This document shows positions 36,010 through 44,340 of a stretch of 64,000 nt of DNA, in pieces (position 1 is the first letter of the stretch; each line of letters opens with the position of its first letter). Where the stretch lies: the NCBI RefSeq assembly GCF_011022235.1, contig NZ_JAAIYP010000038.1, forward strand, positions 310,001 to 374,000, in the 5' to 3' direction. Below the pieces are notes generated by a model, which did no database searches, had not been told where the DNA came from, and saw only the letters and a program-made list of their open reading frames with translations. This DNA is from Magnetospirillum aberrantis SpK. Its GTDB lineage: Bacteria > Pseudomonadota > Alphaproteobacteria > Rhodospirillales > Magnetospirillaceae. The translations under genes were made by a program, and so were the position numbers.

Positions 36010-36626
36010 CCGAAACGCCCTTTGTTGTGGCTGTCGTCGATGACGACGCCAGCTTCCGCGAGGCCATCGTGTGGTTGTTGCGGACCAACGGCTACGACGC
36101 CCGCCCCTACGGCGATGCCGACAGCTTCATCGCCCAGCACAATATCCGCGCCATCGGCTGTGCCCTGGTCGATCTGCGCTTGGGCGAGGATTGCGGCATA
36201 GAGGTATTCCTGCGCTCACGGGCACACGGTCACGACATGCCGGTGATCATGATTTCCGGCCACGGTGATATTCCCACCGCCGTCAAGGCGGTGCAGCAAG
36301 GCGCGATGGGATTCATCGAAAAGCCCATCGACAACGCCAAGCTGCTGGCCGATGTCGCCAGCGCCAGCGTCTACCATCGTGATTTCTGTGCCCGCTATGG
36401 CCGGGCGGTTGATGCGATGCGGCTTTACGGCCTGTTGACCGTGCGTGAGCAGGAGGTGTTCTGGCTGCTGGTCAATGGCAAGGCAACCAAGGAAATCGCG
36501 AGCGAACTAGATATCAGCATTCGGACTGCTGAGGTGCATCGAACGCGAGTTTTTGAAAAAATGCGAGTGAACGGATTGGCTGACTTAGTCGGCATGTCAA
36601 AGCATTGCACTCGGCAGGCAATCTAG
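36006..36626 (+). CDS. FixJ-like response regulator
   Basis: A 206-residue two-domain regulator. The receiver has the acidic pocket VDDDASF, the phospho-acceptor Asp in ALVDLRLGEDCGIEVF and Lys in GFIEKPIDN. The C-terminal LuxR-type helix-turn-helix is LTVREQEVFWLLVNGKATKE followed by RTAEVHRTRVFEKM. It is coupled to the MASE1 kinase upstream. It is clearly paralogous to the orphan regulator at 44341-44970. Confidence 0.92.
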   Translation: MTETPFVVAVVDDDASFREAIVWLLRTNGYDARPYGDADSFIAQHNIRAIGCALVDLRLGEDCGIEVFLRSRAHGHDMPVIMISGHGDIPTAVKAVQQGAMGFIEKPIDNAKLLADVASASVYHRDFCARYGRAVDAMRLYGLLTVREQEVFWLLVNGKATKEIASELDISIRTAEVHRTRVFEKMRVNGLADLVGMSKHCTRQAI

Positions 36627-36710
36627 AATTGGCCACAAACGCACAGTTTCAATTTTTTAGGTGTGGCGTGTAAGCTATAGGCTCTGATTAACTCCGTCGG
36701 CTCCCCTCTC

Positions 36711-38270
36711 ATGCCCCAAACTGCGTTCCATGGCGATGACCTTCTTGTCGCGGCAGACATCACCGATCCTTTGCAATGGGAACGGGTGCGGAAATGGAGC
36801 AAAACCAATCAGCTATTAACGAGTTGCTGCCGGACGCGCGCTACAGCCGTGCAAAATGAAAACGGCTTTAGGTTCTTCCGCCACCATACTGCTCCGAAAA
36901 ATTGCGAAGCCGGCAAGGAAAGCATTGAGCACGAAAAGTTAAAGGCGGAAGCTTACCTTGTTGCCAAGCGATGTGGCTATCTTGCGCAAATGGAGGCCTC
37001 TGGCCCCAACTGGCGTGCTGATGTCCTTGTTACGCACCCCGTGACAGGAGAGCAGTCGGCGATTGAGATACAGAAATCTGACCAGAAAAATCACGAGACT
37101 CGTGAACGCGTCGAACGTCACAACGCTTCGGGTGTCAGGAGCGTTTGGTTCTTTCTACGAAAGCAGGATTATGAAGAAGTTCCGCCAGACCTTATCGGGC
37201 AAGGACTCCCTGCTTTCCTTCTTCGGGAGAAGAGCACGGAGGAACGGATACGTGAACTCGGAGGTCTTCTGACTGCCCTATTGAAGGGAAGCATGGTTTA
37301 TGACAAAGGCAGCGATCTCGCCAAGGTTCCGCTTGCATTAATTGGATACAACTATCCTTGCGGACACTGTGGCCAGCAGTGGTTCCGAACGACATTCGCG
37401 GTGGCCTATCCAAACCGTGTTCGCGGAGGGAACAAGCCTATGGCCATTCCCTTAGCAGAGGCTTCATTCGGGGAGCAGGCACTAAGCAAGCTTCGTCAGT
37501 TGACCCAGCTAACTCCCGGAAAGACGCTTAAAGTCGCCCCCAACGTGGAACAAAACTTGATCTGCCCTCATTGCGGGGCCATGCCAGATCGTGAATTTCT
37601 CACCGAGGATGTCGCGCTTCAATGCCCGTACCCTAACTTTGTCGGTGCCATCGATATTCGACAACACTTAGGGTTCAAGCCAGGATGGCGCAAGGTTCGC
37701 CCACCAGAGCCTGAGGCAACGATGCCCGTTCAGCAATGGCAGCAAATTATTCAAGAACGGTTGCGGAATATTACTGATGAAAGGGAGCGGCAGGCACAGG
37801 AGCGGGAGCGCCAGAGGATAGTGCGTGAGGAGCAGGCTCGCCGCCGCCGCGAGCAAAGGACAGAGGAGCTTTGCAAACGCGAGTTAAGCGCCCTTGAACA
37901 TCGACTGACCCCCTTAATGTCAGGGACTGAAATTACGACTTGGCTCAACCAGCCCAGTCAAGACCTAGCTGGCCTCTGCCCAATCTCTTCGATCAGAGAA
38001 CATGCAAATAAACATTGGCAAGAACCATCGGCACCCCAAAGCGAGCCTGTTCGCATTATATCGTCAATTGCGGACGGTTCATTGCAAAATAATGCCGGTA
38101 TTCTCGGCTTAACCGAAGAACAACAGCTACTTATTCTCCGCAACAGCAGACATCAGCGGCGCGCGCAGCGCCTTGCGTCTGCCGAAAATTTTGGCTCGAA
38201 GGTCACTGCATTTGGCGGCCTCCTTATAGGAGCGGCGATCGACAAGATACGCTTCCGCGCAAAAAAGTAG
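36711..38270 (+). CDS. CoiA-like PD-(D/E)xK nuclease-family protein
   Basis: A 519-residue protein with a CoiA-like nuclease core near residues 70-135. It reads ESIEHEKLKAEAYLVAKRCG, then NWRADVLV with Asp104, then SAIEIQKSDQ with Glu119 and Gln121, the usual D-ExQ arrangement. Two zinc-ribbon pairs follow (CGHCGQQW and CPHCGAM), then a long charged coiled coil around residues 345-395 and a C-terminal helix. It is lower in GC than its neighbours, suggesting separate acquisition. CoiA proteins are known from competence; here a restriction or defence role is equally possible. Confidence 0.65.
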   Translation: MPQTAFHGDDLLVAADITDPLQWERVRKWSKTNQLLTSCCRTRATAVQNENGFRFFRHHTAPKNCEAGKESIEHEKLKAEAYLVAKRCGYLAQMEASGPNWRADVLVTHPVTGEQSAIEIQKSDQKNHETRERVERHNASGVRSVWFFLRKQDYEEVPPDLIGQGLPAFLLREKSTEERIRELGGLLTALLKGSMVYDKGSDLAKVPLALIGYNYPCGHCGQQWFRTTFAVAYPNRVRGGNKPMAIPLAEASFGEQALSKLRQLTQLTPGKTLKVAPNVEQNLICPHCGAMPDREFLTEDVALQCPYPNFVGAIDIRQHLGFKPGWRKVRPPEPEATMPVQQWQQIIQERLRNITDERERQAQERERQRIVREEQARRRREQRTEELCKRELSALEHRLTPLMSGTEITTWLNQPSQDLAGLCPISSIREHANKHWQEPSAPQSEPVRIISSIADGSLQNNAGILGLTEEQQLLILRNSRHQRRAQRLASAENFGSKVTAFGGLLIGAAIDKIRFRAKK

Positions 38271-38381
38271 CGGGCGGCGCGCTGGAGCGCCGTCCATTCG
38301 TAGATTCCCCCAATATCCGGCCTATCCCGACCGTCATAGCGTGCCCGCCCGAAGCAATTGCCACCAGGGCGGCACGCCACC

Positions 38382-39527
38382 ATGCACACCATCTGGATAT
38401 TGTCGCTGGAACCCATCGAGACGCGCTACACGGCGCAGTGGTTCGCGGGCGTTCCCCGGCAAATCGCGGCCCATGCCGAGGCCAACGGGATCGTGGCGCA
38501 GGTTCACATGGACCCGATGGGCTTCGGCCAGGAAGCCATCGACAGCGGTATGCTCAACATCGTCAACGTGCCGGGTGATGGCGGCACGCAGCGTGCCAGT
38601 GCCGGGGCATTCCTCAACTTCGCCACCACCAATCTGTGGAAGAACCAGCAGGTCAACCGCTTCATCGGCATGGTCGAGGCGGGCTTAGTCCGCGATGGAG
38701 ACAAGGTGCTGGTCACCGATGCGTGGCACCCCGGTATCCTGCAACTCGCCTACATGCGGAACTTACTTGATGTAAGTTGGGAAATTTCGGCGATCTGGCA
38801 TGCGGGTTCCTATGACCCTTGGGATTTCCTCGGGCGCGCCATCACCGACAAACGATGGTCCTACGCCACCGAGCGGGCGATGTTCTGGGCCATCGACCGC
38901 AACTTCTTCACCACCTCGTTCCATTGGGGGCTGTTCTCCCGAGTCCTCAAGATCGATGACGACGAGATGGGCGACCACGCCGCCTATAGCGGCTATCCCA
39001 ACGAATACCTGTGGGACGAACTGGCGCCGCACCGCCTGCCGCCCGAGCAACGCCCCAATCTGATCCTGTTCCCCCACCGGCTGGCCCCGGAAAAACAGCT
39101 CGACATTTTCAAGGACTTGGCCGCCACCCTGCCGCAATACGAATGGGTCGTGTGCCAGGAACAGGCCCTGAGCAAGCTGCAATACCACGCGCTGCTGGGC
39201 CAAGCCAAAATGTCGTTCAGCGCCGCGCTGCAAGAGACGCTGGGCATCGCCCAGGCCGAGGCCACCATCGCCGGGGCCATGCCGCTGTCACCCCGGAGAC
39301 TGGCCTATAACGAGCAATACAGCGCGCCGTTCCTGTATCCCAGCGACTGGACGGCCAATTGGGAAGCCTATCGGGCCAACAAGGACTTCCTGGTCTCCTA
39401 TATCCGCACGCTGATGGACGATTACGACACGCCCAGGATGCAGGCGGAAATCGCCCGGCAGGAGCAGGCACTGAAGGCGCGATACCTGACCGCCACGCCC
39501 CTTTACCAGCATCTCGTGGGGGCATGA
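38382..39527 (+). CDS. GT-B glycosyltransferase (GT4-like)
   Basis: A 381-residue glycosyltransferase, first gene of the 7-deazaguanine operon. The C-terminal nucleotide-sugar half reads NLILFPHRLAPEKQLDIFKD, then MSFSAALQETLGIAQAEATI, which places the donor-binding Glu. The N-terminal acceptor half has no close match to known cell-surface enzymes. The ATG at 38382 is preferred to an upstream TTG. Its stop overlaps the next ATG (ATGA). Palindrome copy 3 lies within its coding sequence. The acceptor is unknown; from its operon the modified base is a candidate. Confidence 0.75.
   Translation: MHTIWILSLEPIETRYTAQWFAGVPRQIAAHAEANGIVAQVHMDPMGFGQEAIDSGMLNIVNVPGDGGTQRASAGAFLNFATTNLWKNQQVNRFIGMVEAGLVRDGDKVLVTDAWHPGILQLAYMRNLLDVSWEISAIWHAGSYDPWDFLGRAITDKRWSYATERAMFWAIDRNFFTTSFHWGLFSRVLKIDDDEMGDHAAYSGYPNEYLWDELAPHRLPPEQRPNLILFPHRLAPEKQLDIFKDLAATLPQYEWVVCQEQALSKLQYHALLGQAKMSFSAALQETLGIAQAEATIAGAMPLSPRRLAYNEQYSAPFLYPSDWTANWEAYRANKDFLVSYIRTLMDDYDTPRMQAEIARQEQALKARYLTATPLYQHLVGA
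38759..38779. repeat. Element palindrome copy 3 (inside a gene)
   Basis: GAACTTAC-N5-GTAAGTTG lies within the GT-B gene, encoding residues around MRNLLDVSWE. It is the only copy inside a coding sequence. Confidence 0.7.
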
Positions 39528-39868
39528 TGGCGCGGCGCATGATCTATGTGACCTTCCGCAAGCGCGGCCTGCACCGCTATGCCGGTGCCCCCGCCGAGGT
39601 CGATTATCTGGCCCACACCCACCGGCACACCTTCTGGTTCAAGGTGTCCATTGAGGTGCGCCACAACGACCGCGACATCGAATTCCACCTTTTCCAAGAC
39701 TGGCTGGAATCGCTGTACGACGCCCGCACCCTCGGCCTCGACGGGCGAAGCTGCGAGATGATGGCAGAGGAACTTTATACGCGGATCGCCGAACGCTATC
39801 CGGGCCGCGCGGTGGAAATCGATATCAGCGAAGACGGTGAAAACGGAGCGGTGTTGTCATGGGCATAG
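39524..39868 (+). CDS. Small T-fold protein, QueD-like
   Basis: A 114-residue protein resembling a reduced 6-pyruvoyl-tetrahydropterin synthase/QueD fold. A His-rich strand (YLAHTHRHTFWFKVSIEV) takes the place of the QueD HGH zinc motif, and the CEMMAEELYTRIAERYPGRA helix followed by VEIDISEDGENGAVL resembles the QueD C-terminal half. The N-terminal catalytic Cys region is missing. It overlaps the glycosyltransferase stop and the transglycosylase start, so all three are co-translated. It may be a pterin-binding accessory protein; catalytic function is doubtful. Confidence 0.55.
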   Translation: MMARRMIYVTFRKRGLHRYAGAPAEVDYLAHTHRHTFWFKVSIEVRHNDRDIEFHLFQDWLESLYDARTLGLDGRSCEMMAEELYTRIAERYPGRAVEIDISEDGENGAVLSWA

Positions 39869-41469
39869 AGATCGATCCCAGCCTGGATTACCGGCATTGG
39901 CGCAAGGATTTCGCCTCGGTCTTTCCCGCCATTCACAGCAGCTTCTATGCCTATTCCAAACGGGATGACGTGTTCCAAGCCATTAAGGAGCACGGTTTCC
40001 GTTCGTTCGACCAGTTCAACTACCTCAGTGATGAGGGGCTGTTTCGGTACGATGCGGCGCTCTACAGCGCGGGCGGAGCGTCCACCCTCGACGTGGAGCG
40101 GTCAATGGTCAACGACGCGCCCCTTTATCGGCGGCGCAAGGACACCACAGTCATCAGCGACAGCGGCGGCTTCCAGGTCTACCAGGGGATTTGGACCCCG
40201 GACGAGTACCACGGCAAGCGTGCCGAGATCCTGGCATGGCAGGAAGCCATCAGCGATATCGCCATCGCCATGGACGTGCCCACCGGCAGCGTCCACAGCG
40301 ACAAGGCGGATTGCATCGACAGCTTCGAGGAATGCCTGACCTGGACCAAGCTGAATTGCGATTGGCTGATCCAGAACCGCGATCCCCGCAAGGCCCGCAT
40401 GCTGAACGTCATGCAGGGCTTGTCTGTGGACGGCCCCGATGGTGCGCTTGCTTGGTACGAAGCGATCAAGGGCTATTGCGACCGTAGCAAGTGGGGCGAG
40501 CAAGCCTTCGACGGCTGGGCCTTCGGCGGCATGGCCGTGCGCAATCGCAGCGCCATCCTGCGCAGCGTCGCCCGCATGCTGCGTGACGGCGTTCTTGGAC
40601 CGGACAGCAACCAGCGTTGGATACATATGCTGGGCATCACCGGCCCCGAGGACGTGGCGTTCTTCACCTTGCTGCAACGGGCCTTGCGCAAGGTGCTGAA
40701 GGATGACGGCTTCACCGTGAGCTGCGACGCCTCCAATCCCAATTCCGAGATGGGGAAGCGCCGCCAGTATTATGCGGAGGGCGCGCAGGGCATCAAACTG
40801 CGCAAGGCGCTGGAGATGGAGTTCTTCGACTATCACGGAGGCGACACGCCCGATCTTGCCCAATTCGTCCGCGATTGGGTCGGCATGCACCCGGACGCGC
40901 TGACCTTCGACATCGGCTGGTTCCGCGACCACATGGAACTGCTGGATTGGGATTTCGACCTCAGCCGCTGCGCCGAGGACGACGAGATCGAGATCGGCGC
41001 TGAATTCGTGCAGGACAGCCCGGACTTCCTGCTGGCCGCCTATGACCGGCTGGTCGAGGTGCCAGCCTTCAAGGCGTTTGCCGTCGAACGGCTGAACGCC
41101 CATCCCGGTTTCGTCGAGTTTATCCTTGATCGAGTGGTGGATAGCGCCAAGGCCCTGGGCACCAGCGCGCTCGCCGAGCATCTGACCACGGAGAATTACT
41201 GGAAGCTGGTCGAGATGAAGTCGCCACGGAGCGGCGCGGCGGCGGCGACCGACGACGATTCCGACGTGGAAGACGGCACGAGGCCGGATCGCCTGACCCC
41301 CATGGGCTACATCGTCCACACCTGTATCAGCCAGGAAATTTACCTGCGCTACACCTACGAGGGCGCGGCGGCGGAAATCGAGAAATGGCCGGAGCTGGCC
41401 GATGAGTTGGCGGACGCCCTGGTCAGCGAGACGCCGGATACGAAGCTCTCCACCCTGCTTGTCCCCTGA
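39859..41469 (+). CDS. Guanine transglycosylase-like enzyme (DpdA/TGT family)
   Basis: A 536-residue protein whose first 320 residues follow the tRNA-guanine transglycosylase barrel: SDSGGFQVYQG with Asp101, LNVMQGLSVDGPDG, the GWAFGGMAVRNRSAI substrate loop, RWIHMLGITGPEDVAFF and VSCDASNPNSE with the nucleophile candidate Asp290. The TGT zinc motif CxCxxC is not seen and a 200-residue C-terminal extension is present, both unlike housekeeping Tgt. DpdA enzymes swap guanine for a 7-deazaguanine in DNA. Its operon with QueD and element location favour a DpdA-like role, but an RNA target is not excluded. Confidence 0.8.
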   Translation: MGIEIDPSLDYRHWRKDFASVFPAIHSSFYAYSKRDDVFQAIKEHGFRSFDQFNYLSDEGLFRYDAALYSAGGASTLDVERSMVNDAPLYRRRKDTTVISDSGGFQVYQGIWTPDEYHGKRAEILAWQEAISDIAIAMDVPTGSVHSDKADCIDSFEECLTWTKLNCDWLIQNRDPRKARMLNVMQGLSVDGPDGALAWYEAIKGYCDRSKWGEQAFDGWAFGGMAVRNRSAILRSVARMLRDGVLGPDSNQRWIHMLGITGPEDVAFFTLLQRALRKVLKDDGFTVSCDASNPNSEMGKRRQYYAEGAQGIKLRKALEMEFFDYHGGDTPDLAQFVRDWVGMHPDALTFDIGWFRDHMELLDWDFDLSRCAEDDEIEIGAEFVQDSPDFLLAAYDRLVEVPAFKAFAVERLNAHPGFVEFILDRVVDSAKALGTSALAEHLTTENYWKLVEMKSPRSGAAAATDDDSDVEDGTRPDRLTPMGYIVHTCISQEIYLRYTYEGAAAEIEKWPELADELADALVSETPDTKLSTLLVP

Positions 41470-41487
41470 CCACACGGAGTTGATGGC

Positions 41488-41832
41488 ATGTTCGCGAACG
41501 CATTTGGCGCCAAGAGGCCGACCAAGGCCGAGTTGACCCGCATCCAGCGGGAATTGAAGCGCGATCCCACCTCGAAGTTCTCTCGCGAGATAGTGGCCCC
41601 ATATGGCGAGACGGTCGAGACCAACGACGTTTTGCGGGTCTTGGACGCATGGTGCGTCAAGAACGGAGAACCGATCCCGAGCTGCCGCGTGGAGAATGAC
41701 TTCACCGGGGCCGTGACATCGGTCTTTTGGGAAAGCGTGGACCGTTATGGTCTGCGCCGACCGGGAGAGACTGACGCCCAAGTTCTTGAGCGTATCCGCG
41801 ACGAAAACAAATCCTTCAACGACGAACTATGA
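41488..41832 (+). CDS. Hypothetical protein in the 7-deazaguanine operon
   Basis: A 114-residue soluble protein with no recognised domain. It starts MFANAFGAKRPTKAEL and has a charged helical N-terminus and a VFWESVDRYGLRRPGE segment. The ATG follows CACGGAG, and its TGA overlaps the queD ATG, so it belongs to the operon. It could be a specificity or DNA-contact partner; nothing in the sequence shows this directly. Confidence 0.65.
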   Translation: MFANAFGAKRPTKAELTRIQRELKRDPTSKFSREIVAPYGETVETNDVLRVLDAWCVKNGEPIPSCRVENDFTGAVTSVFWESVDRYGLRRPGETDAQVLERIRDENKSFNDEL

Positions 41833-42440
41833 TCATCCGCAAGCTGTTCCGGTTCGAGAACGCCCATGTGGTGCGCAACTGCTCGACCCGCCGCTGCGCC
41901 CTCAGCCTGCACGGTCACAGCTATCGGGTGGAACTGCTGCTGACCGCCTCACGGTTGGACAACGCCGGGATGATCCTGGATTTCGGCCTGCTCAAGGGCG
42001 CGATCAAGGAACTGATCGATTCCTGGGATCATGCCGCCTGCTTCTGGGATCGTGATGACCCCGAGTACATCGCCTTCATCCAGCGGCACAGCGAGCGGTG
42101 GGTGTCCGTGCCGGTGAACCCCAGCGCCGAGCAGTTCAGCCGGGTGTTCTTCGCTCTGGTCGATGCGGTGCTGACCGCGACCGAATTCGGCAATGGGGAG
42201 CAGGGCGTGTCGCTCGACAGCGTTATCGTCCACGAAACCGATACGGGCTATGCCCAATGCTGGCGCGATGATGCGTTCAGCCCCGATATGGGCGGTCCCA
42301 TCGCGCTGGACCAGATCGTTTTCAGCGATGCTATCCGCGAGGAATGGAGCGATCCGCATCTGTGGGCGCGGGTCGTCGATGCCCGCAAGCACGGCACAGC
42401 GTTGTTCTGTCACCCACTGCCCGAGCAGCAAGTCCGATGA
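41829..42440 (+). CDS. queD: 6-carboxy-tetrahydropterin synthase QueD
   Basis: It converts dihydroneopterin triphosphate to 6-carboxy-tetrahydropterin, the second step toward preQ0. The 203-residue T-fold protein has zinc ligands His13, His28 and His30 (FENAHVV and LHGHSYRVE), catalytic Cys23 five residues before HGH, and a C-terminal HETDTGYAQCW with the conserved Glu. It is longer than E. coli QueD (about 120), with an insertion after residue 60 and extra C-terminal residues. It overlaps its neighbours by 4 bases on both sides. Confidence 0.88.
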   Translation: MIIRKLFRFENAHVVRNCSTRRCALSLHGHSYRVELLLTASRLDNAGMILDFGLLKGAIKELIDSWDHAACFWDRDDPEYIAFIQRHSERWVSVPVNPSAEQFSRVFFALVDAVLTATEFGNGEQGVSLDSVIVHETDTGYAQCWRDDAFSPDMGGPIALDQIVFSDAIREEWSDPHLWARVVDARKHGTALFCHPLPEQQVR

Positions 42441-43210
42441 AAGCGCGCATCATCTCCTACATGGGCGAAGGCGAGGAGCTTCAGCGCAAGCGCCTCGCAT
42501 GGCACAACCAGCAACTCGACTGGCTGCTGGAACGTGGGCTTGAGGTCGTGGTGTTTGACCAGGGCTACCGCGAGAACTGGTATCGCACCGATCCGGCCAT
42601 CACCTATGCCCGCTACAAGGGGCCGTTGCTGCGTCCTGGTCCCGCCCGCAATCCACTGCTGGAGGACTTTTACGCCAGCGGCGAGACATGGACGGTGATG
42701 GCCGACAACGATGCCGTCCTGCTCGACCAGATGGACGGCCATGCGATCTTCGGCCTATTGCCCGAGGTGGCGGAAAACATCCACATCTTCAGTCCGATCA
42801 ATGGCGCGGTGCGGGGCTATCCCTGGAAGGACGAACCCGCGTTCTTCGAGCATTACCTCGTCTTCGAGCGCTATGTCGAATTGAAGGGCAGTTTCTGGTT
42901 TCTGCGTCAGCCGCCAGCCCCACTTTGGTTTCGCGACATGATGATCGGCGAGGATGGTGATTTTGTCTTTCAGGCCGTCATGGCGGGGCTGGGCGTGTTT
43001 CAATGCCACAATATCGCCTTGCGGGAATTCGCCGGTCAGGCATCGACGCTGTTCGACGCCGAGACGCGCAGGCGGGTGCATGCCGAGGGCAAGGCGTTCT
43101 TCGCCGACACCTATCCCGGCATGCGGTTCGAGAAGGGTAAGCTGCACAAGAAGGATTTCATCACCCGCTATTGGCAAGGACCGCGCAGCCATACCATCCG
43201 CAAGCCCTAA
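42437..43210 (+). CDS. GT-A glycosyltransferase-like protein (DxD)
   Basis: A 257-residue protein, last gene of the operon. The N-terminal half resembles a nucleotide-diphospho-sugar transferase fold, with the metal-binding DxD as VMADNDAVLLD near residue 95. FRDMMIGEDGDFVFQAVMAG and LGVFQCHNIALREF follow as in GT-A enzymes. It may glycosylate the deazaguanine base or a protein; the neighbourhood favours the base. Its 3' end overlaps the convergent gene by 4 bases. Confidence 0.65.
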   Translation: MKARIISYMGEGEELQRKRLAWHNQQLDWLLERGLEVVVFDQGYRENWYRTDPAITYARYKGPLLRPGPARNPLLEDFYASGETWTVMADNDAVLLDQMDGHAIFGLLPEVAENIHIFSPINGAVRGYPWKDEPAFFEHYLVFERYVELKGSFWFLRQPPAPLWFRDMMIGEDGDFVFQAVMAGLGVFQCHNIALREFAGQASTLFDAETRRRVHAEGKAFFADTYPGMRFEKGKLHKKDFITRYWQGPRSHTIRKP

Positions 43211-43674
43211 CGCCAGCCCCCGATGGGAATGTAGGAAAAGCCCTCATATTGGTAAGCGCGCTCGCAGCGCCGCCTGCCTTCCGCCAGTACGGCTTCCCGG
43301 TTGATGCCGGGCAGGGGGATGACGGCATCCTGATAGACCAGATAGGATTCGCAATCGGCGCTGACCGCCAGCGCCCGGCAGGCGCGTTCCGCCTCGGGAT
43401 CGTCGTCGTTGTAGGCCCGGATGGCGTTGACCATGCGCTTGTCGTAGCGGTCGGCCTGCTGCGAGAATTTCATGAACGCCTGGATATCTGTCTCCGCGTC
43501 GATCTTCAGGTTGATGTCACGGGTGTACAGGTGCCACTGAAGCCTCTGGATGAGCTGCTGATAGATCGGGTTGAGCACCAGGCGGTGTTCCTCGCAGAAG
43601 CCGTTGGTGGCATGGGCTGTGTTCGCCGCGAAACAAATCATCATTGCGCAGGCAGCACCGGCAACCTTGGACAT
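43207..43674 (-). CDS. Secreted hypothetical protein
   Basis: A 155-residue exported protein. The signal peptide KVAGAACAMMICFAANTAHA precedes a mature part with six Cys, which could form disulfides, and a helical, Asp/Arg-rich middle. The ATG at 43674 follows an AGGAGGGG ribosome site. A conserved family is not recognised. It is third in a minus-strand group with a small membrane protein and a lipoprotein. Confidence 0.65.
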   Translation of the reverse strand: MSKVAGAACAMMICFAANTAHATNGFCEEHRLVLNPIYQQLIQRLQWHLYTRDINLKIDAETDIQAFMKFSQQADRYDKRMVNAIRAYNDDDPEAERACRALAVSADCESYLVYQDAVIPLPGINREAVLAEGRRRCERAYQYEGFSYIPIGGWR

Positions 43675-43682
43675 GTCCCCTC

Positions 43683-43916
43683 CTATTCGACTTCGATCCA
43701 GCCCCGCCGCAAATACGCATTGCGTACGATGATCCTGGCGAAGAACGGGTAGACCAGCCACGAAACCCCGCTGGTAAGGATCGCGGCGATACCAGCGATG
43801 ACGGCGTGCTTCCAAATACCCTTTACGGCGAAATAGAGCGCGCCGAAGAGCAGGCACCACAGGAACGGGGTACTGGCCCGTTCCTGGTAGCCGTTGGCGG
43901 GGTTCTCGAAAAGCAT
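43683..43916 (-). CDS. Small conserved membrane protein
   Basis: A 77-residue protein with two hydrophobic helices (FLWCLLFGALYFAVKGIW and AVIAGIAAILTSGVSWLVYP) and a C-terminal FARIIVRNAYLRRGWIEVE. The start MLFENPANGYQE is typical of a widespread small membrane protein family of unknown function. It is 8 bases upstream of the secreted protein gene. Confidence 0.65.
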   Translation of the reverse strand: MLFENPANGYQERASTPFLWCLLFGALYFAVKGIWKHAVIAGIAAILTSGVSWLVYPFFARIIVRNAYLRRGWIEVE

Positions 43917-43953
43917 CGCCCCTCCTTCTGGGACGTTCCCGCAGTAAGTGCGC

Positions 43954-44268
43954 CTAGGGCCTTTTGAAGCTTACTCGGGCCTTGTCGCCTTCGATGACTG
44001 CGTAGCAGGGGAAGCGATCGCTCATCGCGTAAACCGGCACGATGATTTCAAAACGCTTTGCTGCAATATCTTGCGCAGCTACTTCGACATTCCTCTCATC
44101 GTCAATGCCTGCGTTCTTGTATGAAAACATATCCGTCAGTTCATTCCCGCACCTTGCTTTGGCCTTTTTGATAGCCTTATCCAAGATTTCCTCTTTGGAC
44201 TCGCCGCAACCCGCCAACGCGATCGTGCTTACAAGGGCAACAACGGTACAGACCGACCAACGCGACAT
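43954..44268 (-). CDS. Putative lipoprotein
   Basis: A 104-residue protein with a lipoprotein signal peptide ending in IALAGCGESK (lipobox LAGC, Cys20). The mature part is charged and ends EGDKARVSFKRP. No family is recognised. It lies between the orphan response regulator and the small membrane protein. Confidence 0.6.
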   Translation of the reverse strand: MSRWSVCTVVALVSTIALAGCGESKEEILDKAIKKAKARCGNELTDMFSYKNAGIDDERNVEVAAQDIAAKRFEIIVPVYAMSDRFPCYAVIEGDKARVSFKRP

Positions 44269-44340
44269 TCGTTTCGCTCCCCATACTGTGCAGATAGCGG
44301 CACGGTACGAGCCTGCGTCCGGGAGAGGTATAGTGGAAAA

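Noticed and set aside
39859-41469. The transglycosylase as housekeeping Tgt
   Set aside because: It lacks the CxCxxC zinc site, has a 200-residue extension and sits in a mobile operon; the TGT motifs themselves are kept, so family membership stands.
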